From: Lamellibrachia columna
Taxonomy: Eukaryota; Annelida; Polychaeta; Sabellida; Siboglinidae
Direction: 5' to 3'
Length of the DNA: 64,000 nt
Assembly: GCA_963662155.1 (NCBI GenBank)
Contig: OY759271.1
Coordinates: 17,822,228 to 17,886,227 of the forward strand
Of this stretch, positions 24,401 through 38,100 are shown in pieces. The notes below the pieces were generated by a model. It saw only the letters and a list, made by a program, of their open reading frames with translations. It did no database searches and was not told the origin of the DNA. Each line of letters opens with the position of its first letter. The first letter of the stretch is position 1. Position numbers and translations under genes: made by a program.

Positions 24401-27400
24401 TCTCCACCCCCATGCTGTGGTATTTGTGTTAGCTATACCCTTTTTATAAAAATGCATTATGCAAGTTTTCTGGCTGCTGCTTAGTAAATTAGCTAAACAT
24501 AAGTTTCATGAAACCTTTATCATTGTTCATTAACTAACTACTATTTTTTTTCAATTTATTTCACAAAGCATGCTGACAGTGAAGGGGCAAGAACAAAAAA
24601 GCATCCAACCCATAGTTTAAAAAAAAATTATTTGTCTAATATCCAGTCATATGTAAAAGAAAATGCAAATGTGATCGAAGATTGAAGAAACCCTACCCAA
24701 CCTACCTATTGTGGTTGGTAAGATCTTCTAAAAAAGACTCTGATTCCAATTAAGAACAGACAATGTGGATCTCTTTGCCGAAGGTTGCTATGTGTCATGG
24801 CTGACAGTTAACATGATTTGTAGTCGCATGGCATTTTGTTCGTGCCCACCATTTATTGCCAAAGCATTATTGTTGCCTGAATTTTTGTGAGTTTCTCTGA
24901 GTGGCCTTCCTGTTACCTGCCAGTGATTTAGGTCATCTGTCTCAGCAGCAAACTCAGGCTCAGCGAAGAAGCCACTGGAATGATTCACCTTCAATTTATA
25001 TCATCAGCAATTCGCTCAATGTGAATTTCTTATGTGCTTTCATGTAAGACCAAGCAATCTGTAGCTGCCCACACAGGAGAAATGGTCCTTTATAAATTGC
25101 TGACTAATTTGCCTCTTTATGTAAGCTAATTATCTTGGCAGGAAACATGAAGGATTGCATCATTTGTCAAGGCTTGGTAAAATTTTCAGAAGCTGTTTGT
25201 CGACTTTTAGGTTATGTAACCGTGGTACTTGAGAGGTAATAACCTATGCATTGTAAATATAATCTCATTACAGTTGTATGTATTTGTGCAGATATGTAGG
25301 TATTTTTATGTTATTCAGAAGCATCTGCATGCTTCTGTTGTTCACTGAATCTAAGTGTCCAATCTTAATTTTGAAATATCTTATTTATTAACACATTATA
25401 CAGCTTAACGTTGTCCTGCTTGCTGGACATCTAAAGAGTCTAAGCATTGAATTATATCCTGTCTGTGAATGCCAGCTCTCTGTAGGCTGCCCTTCACAGT
25501 GCTATAACCACATTACATATATGACAGGCTGGTCATAATGTAAAGGTTTAACAGAGCACAGACTGTCCAGTGAACTCAATTAAACCTCTCTATATTTACA
25601 CATTGGTGCACATTTAATCACAAGATTGTGAGATAAATCCCTGCCATACCAACCCATTAGGTCTAAGATTATTCCCAAGTGTATAAGTGCTAATCATAAG
25701 GGATAATCTCACAATAAACACCATAGGCAGGCACAGCTGACCCCCACTGATAAATCTGTTAATTGCCTGCAATGAATGTTTCATTATGCACCAGGAATAG
25801 TCTCTCAACAACAGCAATTGAGTAATAATTTCAGAATGCAATGTAGGCATTGAACAATGGATCAAAGCATTATTGACCCATGGATTTTATCAGTGGTGGT
25901 AACTAATTAGATGGCGACTTTTAAGAGATAATGATAATAAGCGTGTTTAGTTTGTTATAGTTGATTCATTTATTTTTCTAAAGGCAAGCAGATAACTTAG
26001 GCAGCTATCTATGTCCATTATGTTTTTTTCTGCTGAGTCAGTATAGATGTAGCTGTCTATCTATTTATAAAATATTGTCCGTTCCAAGGTAATTTCTTAG
26101 AGTGAGACTGGTTTTGATTGAACAACATTCTGTATCAACTGATTCCTAGGCTGAGTTTGTGAGATATCTCAACATCTCATCCATCCACCCTTGATATCTA
26201 ATTTCCCCAGTTTGTAGCTGGAATGTTGATTGACAGGGCGTAACAAACAGGAACAGGGGTGTTCCAGACATCTTTATGAATTACTTACATGCTCAATTTC
26301 CATTCCTAGGAACCCATTAGTGCATGCCGGTTATAAGGTTACAAAGTGACTTCTAGTAAAATGTTACAAATCTGTTGTCATGCTTAAAAAGCCTGATTGG
26401 TTTAATGTAGTTATTGTAGGGTAAGTTAACCAGTAAATGCTAACCAGTAAATGTCTTATTTTATGCCATAATTTGTAGTAACAGAAATATATTTTATGGA
26501 GCACTCCCAATTATTTACAGCCTGTTTACCTTCTGAAGAGGATTAGCGAGATGTCCAGACAGCTCTTTGTTATTTGTTAGACTCGTCCTGCTGGACATGC
26601 CCAGGAGGGCCAGAGCTGTTTACTGGTCATCTATTTATTTTGAACATTATGGGGGTCTGCCCAAGAGTAGTGTGTGTTTATGATCTGTCTGGCTCTCTTG
26701 GCTTCCTCTCCTGTTGTTATGGGGATGAAGGGGCTAGCCAGAACTACCTGTACCCGGGTACTATCTGCTTGGTGTCTGGTGTGGCCAGAAGTCAGTGTGG
26801 GAAATGCCATAGTTACCCCTTCTGGCAATCCTGGAATAATTGGGAGAGTAACAATTTCAGTGTTGTTTTGGTTTGGAAGGAACATGCTATCAGTGGCCCA
26901 GGGGTGGAAAACAAAGGGGCACCAAGTAATCAGCCTCATCACACGCCCTGTTGAACAAATTAACTGGAAGAAAAACTACAGACCAGGAGCCTGCAACCAC
27001 AAGAAAATATTGATAGTGCCAGGGACAGAGTGTAGAACTGTGTTCTGAGCTCCTGAAGGGGGCAAGGAAACTTTGTGAAGTGAAGCTCATCCAGAGTTAC
27101 ACAAATTACTTGTATGGTTTGTTTTAGTTTTTGTTAAGTCCGGATTATGCAATTTCAGAAAATCCTGGTATAAGCAGATTACAACATCCATGTAAAGTTT
27201 TGATGCATTTAATAAAAAATATTATGTAACAATATATTCCTGCATATATGTAAAGATGTATTGGCAAACACAACTACCACCATTGTCCACTAGTTTTCAT
27301 AATTAATTGCCTGATGCTCACTAAGATAATAGTAGTAATAATAGTAGCGTGTGTGGGTGTGTCTGCGTGCGTCCATGAGTGTGCGGGTGTGTGTGTGTAC

Positions 27401-28184
27401 TAAATATTCATATACCATTGTGATGTCACAGAAATGGAATTTTATGTATGGTAATGTCCAAAGTGTGGGTCTACTTAGATAAAGCCAAGAATTCAAATCC
27501 TCTCAAATGAATAATCTTATAATCCCCGTCACTTATCTTTGCAAGAACCTTTGATGCTGACCCGATCATTGTTCAGTCACAGATTGGTGGGCGTTACATT
27601 AAACAGCAGGTACTGCTTCAGTTGTTGTTTCCTAACACCGGAACCAACATTGATGGTTTTAGAGAACAGGTGACAGGTGTCATCCTGTCTCAATGTGGTG
27701 ACAATGACATGGCTTATTTACCCAGTTCCCGACCTTGTCACATCATTGTTGGCATTGCTGGTGATGGTCAACATTTAGCGATGACTTAAGTGGCAAAACA
27801 CTTCCAAGAATTTGCATTATTTTAGTGTGGATTCTGATAATGGCATTTCCAAATTCCAGACAAGAAACCTAGAAACCTATGTAATGGATTCACAAAGCTG
27901 TGATGGGCTAACAAATGTGTACCATTTCAATATTTATTAAGCTATTGCCACCTCCTCAGCATATTTTCCTACATGTGCGTGATTTCCCACACACATGTAC
28001 ACACATATTTGACAATCCTTGCATTAATTAAATTCAAATCTATTCACCTTTCTGCTATTTTTAAAGCATTCTTGATTCATTCCATCATCGTTTGAAATAA
28101 GGACACAGCCAATCAATTATGCAAACAAGAAAGTGTTTATCAACTCGACATGATGTACCTAGCCCCATAAGTTCCTAAACCTAT

Positions 28185-28246
28185 GTGCATATACGAACTA
28201 CGTAGTCAACACTTTGTGCATATATGAACTACATAGTCACCACTTT
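28185..28246. repeat. 31-bp tandem duplication
   Basis: GTGCATATACGAACTACGTA plus GTCAACACTTT is repeated once. The two CpGs of copy 1 (ACGAAC, TACGTAG) read TG and CA in copy 2, as expected from deamination of methylated CpG. Confidence 0.9.
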
Positions 28247-30349
28247 GCATTGTCCAAGATGATTTAGCAGAACAGCTGACCGGTACACTGCTTTTCCTAT
28301 CAATATCTTAGCATTGGCATGGCATAAAATATTATTTAGAAATATTTTAGAGATTATGACCCTGGCACGGGTGGTCTTGATAACTGGTAAACATAATTAT
28401 ACTCTGTAGTTGAAACGTGATAACATACAGCTTTTAATAATTTTACTGTGCAAATAAAATGCCAGTGGATTTTGATAAAAATTTATGTTAAATGCATAAC
28501 AATTTATATGCATTCGTTCATGCACAAGCACACACATATGCAATCACCTGTCCACTTACATGCCCAAAATATGGCAGTTAACAAAATAAAACACAATAGA
28601 CAATTCAGTCAAACTTAAACAGCCCTAGCAGATTAGTATAATTAATATTGCTGTGATTTTAATTATGTAGAATTTGTGCATGGTAGTAGAACACTAGTCT
28701 TGTTGTTTTATACCTTACATAGACAATAGAATAAATTTGACATATAGGCTTCATGTGAAGAGTTCAAAGATGTAGTTCACAGACTTTCCAGTGGAGTGAT
28801 TTTATTATGTAATAACCAGCAGTGTTAATAAGTGCATAAGCACCTAGTTTTCCAGATGAGTGGCTGTATTTATGGGCGCTGACAAAGATATATTATGTCT
28901 ACGTGAGTATTTCACATGACTGGCCACCCACATCAGGTTCTGAGTGGACTTAATGTGGAACACTTAGCATAAAAGTGACAATTGTGCATGGAATAATAAA
29001 CCAAGCACAATGATGCTGATCAATATTAGGTAATCCAGGACATTTGTTGAGGTGTGTATGCTTGCTAATAGCTTAGTAATATTGTTTGGTAGTGGATGAT
29101 AGTATTATAGTGTACAACAATTTTGTTTAGTTGAAATTTATAATAATGGTCAAATGCAACTTACATTTCCTGATGCAGTGAATATTGACAAAAACAGCAC
29201 ATAGCTCAAGGCAAGAAGGAGACTTGTATTTGAAGAGGTGTTCATTTATCTGAAGTTTTCTTTATCACTTTTACTCAAAGATATCAATATTTCAATGACT
29301 TGGACATGTATGAAAAAAATCTTGACTTCTTATTTCACATGTGCAAGTTGAGGCCAACAGTTTGTTATTTTAAATACAGTTTTACAATCAAATATATGTT
29401 CAGAGTACTATGTAGTATGCATCTGGAGAAAGTTGGGCAGGTGCAGTGTTCTGTTGCGCAGTTCAAACAGTGTACCTGGCACATACCTGGCTGGAAGGAT
29501 GGCTAAGCTCAAACTCACATAGCAGAATTAGAGAGTATGGTGGGATGTGAGTGTGCACGTGTGGTCTACTGACAGCCAATAGTCGAGTTGCATCAGAGTC
29601 AGATGGTTGAGTCAGGTACTTTCATTATCATCAAATATTTGAGTCGGGTACTTGCAACATAAAATATTTGAGCCAGGTACTTGCATCATTTTCAAATGGT
29701 TGCGCCATTGTCAAATAGTTAAGTCAGTTACTCGCATCAGACACTGTCTAATTAATTGTAGTTATAAATGAGAATTTGTATGAAAAACTTTATTTTTAAG
29801 ATACAGCAGTGAATCATGTTTTGAAAATAGTGTTATTTAAAGACAATTTACCAACCACCTGTGCTTTCAAATTGTTAATAAAAGTGTTGCATAATTGGTA
29901 AAGGAAATTTTTTTGCCAGAACTTCAGGTGGCTGAAATATAATCTCACAGCGGATGGCATGAAAGAATCAGGTGCTACCTGATGATGGCAGTGACAGGGA
30001 GGTAAGGCTCCTGCTGCCCCAAAGTCTTCAGTTGTCAATTAGCCCAGCCTCTCTGTGTGTCTGTCTGTGCAGTCATGCAGAAGTTGACTGAGATGGAAAT
30101 GGCAAACTTACTATTGGCCTGATTAGTTTGTATGCCTGGATAGAACTCTGTGAAGTGCTGGTGATCAGTGGCAGTAATTGGTGAAACAGACGCTTGCTGT
30201 TTGTATGCAGACATGGCCGAAATCACTGGCACTGAATACTATTGAATCCCTCACAACTGAGATTTTCTGTGTAATTTCTTATAAAGTGTGTGTCTACATA
30301 TTGCTTGTGGATTGATCAAACTGTACCTATTTAAAATAAGTATCTGCAT

Positions 30350-30500
30350 ATAATTGTTATTTATGCATATCATTGTTATTTATGCATATAATTATTATTT
30401 ATATATATATATTATTTATGTATATAATTGTTATTTATGCATACATTTTTTATTTATGTTTATAATTGTTATTTATGTATAACATTTTTATTTATGTAAG
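30350..30500. repeat. AT-rich degenerate tandem repeat
   Basis: Degenerate repeats of about 20 bp around ATAATTGTTATTTATGCAT, about seven copies. Confidence 0.75.
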
Positions 30501-33500
30501 CACCAAATTGTTTTTAATATTGTAGATAAATTGTCAAAGAAAATGAAGAAAATGATGTTGTGCGTATGTTTTTAGAAGGAAACTGGTATTTTTTATCTGT
30601 ACTGCAATGTGAGCTTGGGATTCTTGGCTGTGTTATGTATGGCATGTTTAGTAAGGTTAGGAATTTCAGCCATTAATATTTCTTTAGGTCTTAATATGAT
30701 TTGTTCGTAGTTATCATCATGACATTATCAAAACGAAGCCGATTTGTTGTCGTTGTCACTGTGTTGATGCACCGAGTGATGTTCTTTGTTGGCGTCGTTC
30801 TGTCGTGTCACTGTGTCGGGACCTGCCTAATATTCATCAATCTTTGTAATTTTTTTCCTTTGGTGTAGTAATGAAATTGACTTGAACTGGATCGGAAAAC
30901 CTCAGACGTTTTGTGCGCAACTAAAGGCGTTAAAGTGAACCATGAATGATTACATCTCAACACTGCTTTTCAACTCATTCTTTTTACAGCTTTATAACCT
31001 GTTTTTTGCCGGAAACATTAAGTCTTCCATTGAAGTTAGCTGCGGTGTGCACCAGACTGTGTGAACGTGTTAACTGCAAAGTGTCCATTCCCTAGTCTAG
31101 TCACTCAGCATGCTGTAGTCCAAGATATATGACATAATGAAGGTGTGTAGGTATTATGTTTTTTATATCTAACCCATCACAAATCAGGTTTGTTGGTGTT
31201 CAAATTTGTGTGTGATCAGCTTATGTAACAATGCATAACAGAGCTTACCTATGGTAGAATAACTGCAAAGAATTGACTTTGATTGATGTTACTTGCAAAA
31301 GTGTGAAGAGTCTTAATGAGTCAAACAAACAAATCTAATTAGCTAATCTAAGAGAACTGTAAATAAGACATCTTTAATGTGAGTTGTAACTAACTGAACT
31401 GGCAGAAGTGCCACCGTTATTAAAATAGTTTTGGAATAAATATGTCCAGATAATTTTTACTGAACTATTTAAATAATAAAAAAAATTTAAGTAGCTTAAA
31501 CTTGTCTGCATAAAAATGACTGAAATAAAATATGTGACATGCCAGTAATGGTGTTGTGTCTCAGGATGACATTGAATGTGTTATCTTATCAACTTAATAT
31601 AGCATCAGGTGTTAGCTTTTCCTTAACCTTGACACTGACAGCTCTGAGCTTTTAATTAACAGGCAGGTGCAAACATGACATGTCAATGGCATGTTGGTGA
31701 ACAGTTGCGTCATTACTTTCTTGCGCTAGCTACATTAAATTGATAGTTTAGTAATTAAATATCAACTGAACCATGAACTGTCTACCACAGCCTACTGCCT
31801 CCTACAGCCACATACATTATTATATGTTTTGTAATACATTCGTATGTAAAATATTAAAATAAAAAATGTATAGTGTAATTGAATATTGGTTGATTTGAAG
31901 AACATACTGTCATTCCAGAAATAACCAATGTCTGTGTATTAAATTATTTCTTTTTGTCTCCTCATTGTCTTGTTCATTCAGCCAGTACTCTGCCTGTTTG
32001 TCAGCATCTATTTCTGTTCTGTTCTCACTTGGTTGGTTTGGTTTTCTCTAGTAGTCTTTAGCAGATAACCTTACTTGGGATATGACACCAGGAAACCTGT
32101 TCAGCTTCTGAACATGAACAGTAGAACGTTTATCATCGTTCAGATGCATTAAAAGACCACTGATATGCCCAGATCAAGCAAGGAGCCAGGCAGGAATGTA
32201 TGTAGTTTTTGCTTGCTATCTGAGCTGGAATAACTATGCTTCATTTAGACAAAGAACAGTTACCTGCATCATTAAGGTCAGATGCAGTTAGCGCTAGGCC
32301 ACAGTTTGCTCAAGATTTCATCAGCAGTTATCTAATCAGAAATATGTTATGTACATTCACCAAAGTTTAACCCTCTGTTTTCTACATCACACCAAGGATA
32401 CCTGTTTATTGGCATGAAAATATCTCATAGTAGTGATTTGTGTGTTGTTGGTTTTGGATTTGCATTGACAAGAGATAATGTTCTCATTGTTTATGTCTGC
32501 TGTAAGTGTCCATACATAAGGAGTATAAACTGACATAAAAATATTTATATCCCAAAAACTTGGTATGCACTTGGTATCAGGGGAGATGATTAATGATGGG
32601 AATGTATTAACATAATTTTCTTCATTTAACCTTCAAAATTGTTATGTAGGATGAAGCTGTTAACATGTTTCCTGTGGCAGTAAATGATGACACAAAATCT
32701 GGACTACATTATGATGCATTACCCCAAATACTTTACATTAATATGCCATGCTCCGCCTATGAAACATGTTGGCGAAAAATTACCAAATAATAAGTAAATA
32801 ATGTAAATAAGTGATTTTGCAGATTATTTCAGTATAATACAAGAAATATTTTGTAAAAACTGCATAATTTTTTTTTTTTATATTATTTATTTCACAAATT
32901 ATATTTTAAACAGAGGAATTACACTGTATTTCTACAGGTAGGAAAATTAAACCCTAATTGATTGCGTGATCTTCCTTGACCCCAATAATGTTAGCCTACT
33001 CAGACCCTTCATGTAATGTTTCTGGTACAAATGTTAGCCATTTACTACAATGCTACAGGTGAAGCTGCGGTTCCTTTGATCTGACATTGACAGGTGTGCT
33101 GTCTCACCTGTTTCACACTTGCTTATAAGTGATTGCTCCTTCTCTATCACACTGTCATGACTGCCCAGTCCTTGTGGTGACAGTCATGATAGTTCGTCCC
33201 TTGCAGGGGAAATGGTGGGGTACTGGGTACTACTGCTGATATTGAGTCAACTGGGTTAACAAGTTTTCACATACCTGCAGCCAGGTATTTTTATCCATTT
33301 GTACTGGAATTATTAGTTTTTACACTTAAATTATTTTTTTCTGATTTGTTTTACCATTACACAATTAAAAATGAGACATTATTTTGAGCATTTACTGTTT
33401 CTATTAGATGTGGTCAGATAACTTTGCGACATATGCCTACTTGGTCAATATACAGAATACATATAAATGGAATGATTGCAAAGTGTTTCCACATCATGTT

Positions 33501-34634
33501 CAAATTAACAATTTGAGGCGGACTGCCTCTAGATGTGTAATCCTTTGGATTACCTTTGGAAATTGGTAGTATTTTGGTATTTTTGCATACAAAATATTAT
33601 GGTGTAATTATTTTGACTGTGCACAGTAGACTGAGCATGACTTTTCTATCCCACAATGGTGTGTCATACTCATCTCTTTGTGTGTTCTCCAGTCAGTGTT
33701 TCACTTGCATTCTACTGGTAAAAAGTAAGCAGATGTGCATTATTACCAGGCATCTAATGTAATGGCTAACAGCCTAGCACTGGAGATACATTTTTACAGG
33801 GTATTTAAACAAGAATAAACTGCCATGTATTGTTTTCACATGGGGGATCATCTTGCAGCATGTCTGCAGCTGATGACCAGATAACAGTATCCAGGATGCT
33901 GCTGTTCCACATAGGATAATTATCACATTTTATGGGCTATGTGAATATGCAGTAACAACTGATAAGGTTAGCTGCAGAAAGTGGACACCACATCCTATCA
34001 TTAGGTGGGTTGTTGTAGTCCCTAACCCCAAATGAACCTGTCCCTGAACTGACCAAAACCAGATGACCATCATAAAAAGTGATGGGTTTTCTGGGGACTG
34101 CCTGGGTATTGGCAATAAATGCCTGGGCTTCACACCAGGTGGTAAGGCCAGTTTGTGAGGGTAGGGCAGTATTGGTGTCATCTTTATGATGATTTAAGAT
34201 GATCCAGATTCCAGAATCTTATCACCAGTGTGATAACTGTAATTCCTGCAGAGATTTTTAAGTGCTCAGCAATGGTTCTGCCCTTGGTCAACACACAATC
34301 ACACATGTACTTCTGCACACTGGATTACCCCAGCTATGGGAAGTAAAGCCAAAGAAGATGTTTCTGTCATAATCTGTTTATACCTCGTAACGGGTATGTT
34401 CCCTATGAGATTATTAGGTTATTATTTGGCCAGTACTTTGGGAGATTTTGATACACGTACGATATGATAATTGTCTAAATATAATGACCACTTTAATATG
34501 TGAATGTTTTCACAATTAATACAAATAATGTATGTTTATTTATATTAATTTATTATCAATATACAACTATTTGCCATGATGAACCATTCATCATACGTAT
34601 ACTTTTGTCAATTCGGTGAATGAATTTTATGAGT

Positions 34635-34640
34635 TTTATT
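34635..34640 (-). promoter_or_regulatory. Poly(A) signal AATAAA for the anoctamin gene
   Basis: TTTATT on the plus strand reads AATAAA on the minus strand, about 150 bp past the anoctamin stop codon. Further TTTATT copies lie near 34,535, so the site used is uncertain. Confidence 0.5.
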
Positions 34641-34790
34641 TTGAACATACTTCACTCGTCTGGGTATTATCTGAAGGTCGTCGACGTCTGAACAATAAGC
34701 AATAGGTAGAGTACACATTGAGTTGGTTTCACAAATTTTCAGTATGTTTTTGAATGGACTTGAACTCATGGTTAAAGATTAGCCAGGGCC

Positions 34791-35103
34791 TTAATCTTGA
34801 TGCATTGAAGACAAGGAGGCTCGCTGTAGGTTGACTGTGCTAGCCATGGGGATGTTAAGCAGAAGTGTGGACCTCCGTCTGTTGCCCATTGCAATCAGAT
34901 ATCCTGTATTGGCTATGTCACTTTGGTACAGAGCTTTGTTAGTGAGATAGCGTTCTCGTTGTATCTTATTGTGCACGCTCATCGGAACGTCAGGGATCAT
35001 CATGCAGATAAGCCATGATGTGAGGAAGATGCAGTGCTCAAAGAAGATGATGAATATCATGCGCCAAGCGATAAGGTTCCAGTAGACGGAGGTGTATTCG
35101 TAC
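34791..35103 (-). CDS. Anoctamin last exon: TM10 and C-terminal tail
   Basis: [40 protein letters not shown] and [11 protein letters not shown] match the TM10 region and the following helix. A 35-residue serine/arginine-rich tail ends at a TAA (34793-34791). Acceptor TGTTACAG. Confidence 0.93.
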
Positions 35104-38100
35104 CTGTAACAGCGTCCATTGCAGGCAACCATGTCTGGGCTTACTCAAGCTTTATCATTTTACTGAATAACCATTTGGCTAATGTTATTGCTTTTTCTTG
35201 GCCAACTTATTTTCACTCACCAAATTGGTTAAATTAAATTTTTTTAGCCAAACATAATATATCTTTTAGGATTTGGCAAATGGTGATCCTGAACATTTCC
35301 TTCACAGTTAAAGAGATGTGTAGCAACTGGCAACCAAAATATAATCACATGTTCTACCCCTTGTGCACAAACATAAATGATTGCTTTAATCACAGACAAC
35401 AAGTATATAATCAAATTGCACAATTCCTGTAACAGTTCATATACGTCCCAGAAAACCACACAATTCTAATGTCATTTAACCAGCCGACAGACAGACACAC
35501 AGCTGAAGATGGCTGATTGCAAGCCTTTTACGTCTGCACTTGTTTCTACTTTGTTAGTAGTACTGGCTAGTTAGAGCATAAATATTCTAATGTAATGTGA
35601 ATACCTTTGCTTATGGTTCGGTGGGTAGCGATAACCAGCATAGTGACACTGCTGGATAACTCCAAACTCTTCTGTTTTGTTGTTCAGCGGCAGATTGTGA
35701 GGCTGCAAGGTATAGATGCCAGTATCACTATTCTGTACATTGTGAGGCTGCAAGGTATAGATGCCAGTATCACTATTCTGTACATTGTGAGGCTGCAAGG
35801 TATAGATGCCAGTATCACTATTCTGTACATTGTGAGGCTGCGAGGTATAGATGCCAGGATCATTATTCTGTACATTGTGAGGCTGCAAGGTATAGATGCC
35901 AGGATCACTATTCTGTACATTGTGAGGCTGCGAGGTATAGATGCCAGGATAACTATCCTGTACATGTAAACAGTTTATTTTATTACTGTTTGGAGGTTGA
36001 TACAATACATAATGGCACATGCCACTCCAGTTTGATGGACCTTGCTAAATAATTTATTTACATATTTTATATATTATTTATATGTGTGTATGGATGGATG
36101 GATGGAAGGATGGATGTACTAATATATGTCTGCATACATAAGTACATATATGAAATAAATAAATAAAAACATTAGCCAATCAATGAGCCTGTTACAAACC
36201 TCAAAGTCTTTTACATCGAAGACAGACAGGCTGTGGTTTACATAACCAGCTAAAGATTTGTCAGCGCTCCATGTCAGCTGATAGACAAACTTCGGCACAA
36301 AGTCTGATGTCCAGCCAATTATGAAGGCATTCGTTACCACAGCGATAAATGATATTGCCTATGAACATCCAAGTCGTATAAGCCTTGCTGTAACAGTCAA
36401 AGTATTATTGCTAATAATAATGTAAATTGAGCATCCTTACAACTTGCCACGCTGTGCAAAAGATGTGAAAGTTCCTCAAGCAGCCAATCAGAATGTGTCC
36501 ACTCACCTTTAGAATGTCATACCAGATACCGATGTTGTCAGCCTGATGTGCCACTGGGCGTTTCCATCGAGTAACGAACTTGTAGGCATCATTTCGTATC
36601 TCCATTGTGTTGTTGGCAAGAGCAAACAGAGGTGCAAGAGGAAAGGCAGCCACGAAGATCGTCACAAAGCCATACTGTAAGATGACAAATTATATGGTTT
36701 GCATTAAACATTCAGATTTGCATGAGTTTTTAATCAATGCGGCTTACTAATTATAACAAATTGATACCAAACATAGTCAATGATAAAACAGTGGAAAATA
36801 TGTTAAGATAAAAAAATTTTTTTTTACATCAAACTAAAAAAAATCCCACATGATGTCATAAGAAGGAGAGAAAATAAGAGATATAATAACATATATTATG
36901 AAAACAAAGTGGAGATGGGCAGGTAACAGCGAGAATGTTAGACAACATGTGGACCACCAGAACAACTGAATGACAACTCAGAAAATGGAAAAGAGCAAAA
37001 GGCAGACCTACGAGATGATGATGCGCTGATATAATCAATAATGCAGGAGCACTTTGGACAAGAGAAGCCAAATACACACAACGGTGGAAACACCTAGTGT
37101 AGGGGAACATCCTGCAGTGGGCGGACAAGGCTTGGGTGAACGGTGAAGACATTTCATAAGTTAATGTGAATATCGTAATGTCTTGCTGTTGTCGCACTCG
37201 ACGGTCATAAGACAGGTGTCCACCTACTTGTATGACCATATTGAGGTACTCATAGAAGAGCCCGAGTATGGGCATGTCTTCCAACTTGTTGTCCATCTCC
37301 CAGGACATTGATGCCTTTTCTTGCGGCGCCGTTGAGGTGTGACGCTGGATACACTTCCGGATCGCTGGACTCACTATCTCACTGCAGTTGTTGAATGCCT
37401 GATTTCCAACCATGACGATTCCAAGCTGTGGGTTCACATGCAGCTATTGTTTATTTTATGAAAACTAAAATTGCCTGTATCACTAGTGATGTAGTACAGA
37501 TATTTTATGAGTTATCAACCATTGGGTCGATGTAAATAGAAAACACAAAATACCAGACATAATAGAAGGTACAATATAGCAAAAGGAACTTCATACCACA
37601 GATTGAAGGAATGGGGAAAATACATGCATCTAGAGAGACGAAGAACCATAAATACGCTGCCAACCAGAGACCGCAGATGACACCCGAGTTACACACCTGG
37701 ATGCACAGTTCAATGACACAGCCTGAAGGATCGCATTTGTCGACACGGTAGCCAGCGCTGTAGTGATAGGAGCCGGGCCAGCCGCCAAGTTCGCTCTTGA
37801 AGAATGCCACGTAGAAGATGGCCAAATAGAAGTTGACAAACTCAAACATGTACATCTTTATCGCAAAGTTGTCGGTGTACTCGGAGTTGGTACGTGGCAA
37901 CTCCATGTCAGTTAGGATGATGGCGATGTGCCCGTAAATCTTGTTCAAAACCAGAATGATGATCAGTTGGACCATAGCAGCCGTCGCTGAAGGAGAAGAG
38001 GTATTATTGATATTATGTTCCATGAGGGGAACAGACTCAAAGTCAGCGTTACGTACAACAAGGGGCACAGAGTCCATGTTACTCGAGAAGTACAGTGTCA

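Larger units (their letters stand above)
20331..34634. other. CpG-poor stretch between the ephrin exon and the anoctamin gene
   Basis: No gene recognised. Contents: direct repeats at 21417-21491 and 28185-28246, and an AT-rich TTATTTATGCATAT tandem region at about 30350-30500. Three overlapping open frames of 103-126 codons lie at 26574-27048 and one of 147 codons at 22966-23409; none resembles a known protein. An 88-codon frame lies at 27524-27787. CpG rises again from about 34.4 kb. Confidence 0.5.

Noticed and set aside
26574..27048. Three overlapping frames of 103-126 codons on both strands
   Set aside because: Overlap on opposite strands and lack of any motif point to a locally stop-poor, GC-richer segment.
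35607..35969. 120-codon plus-strand frame ([15 protein letters not shown] repeats)
   Set aside because: It is the antisense reading of the 45-bp anoctamin exon repeat.
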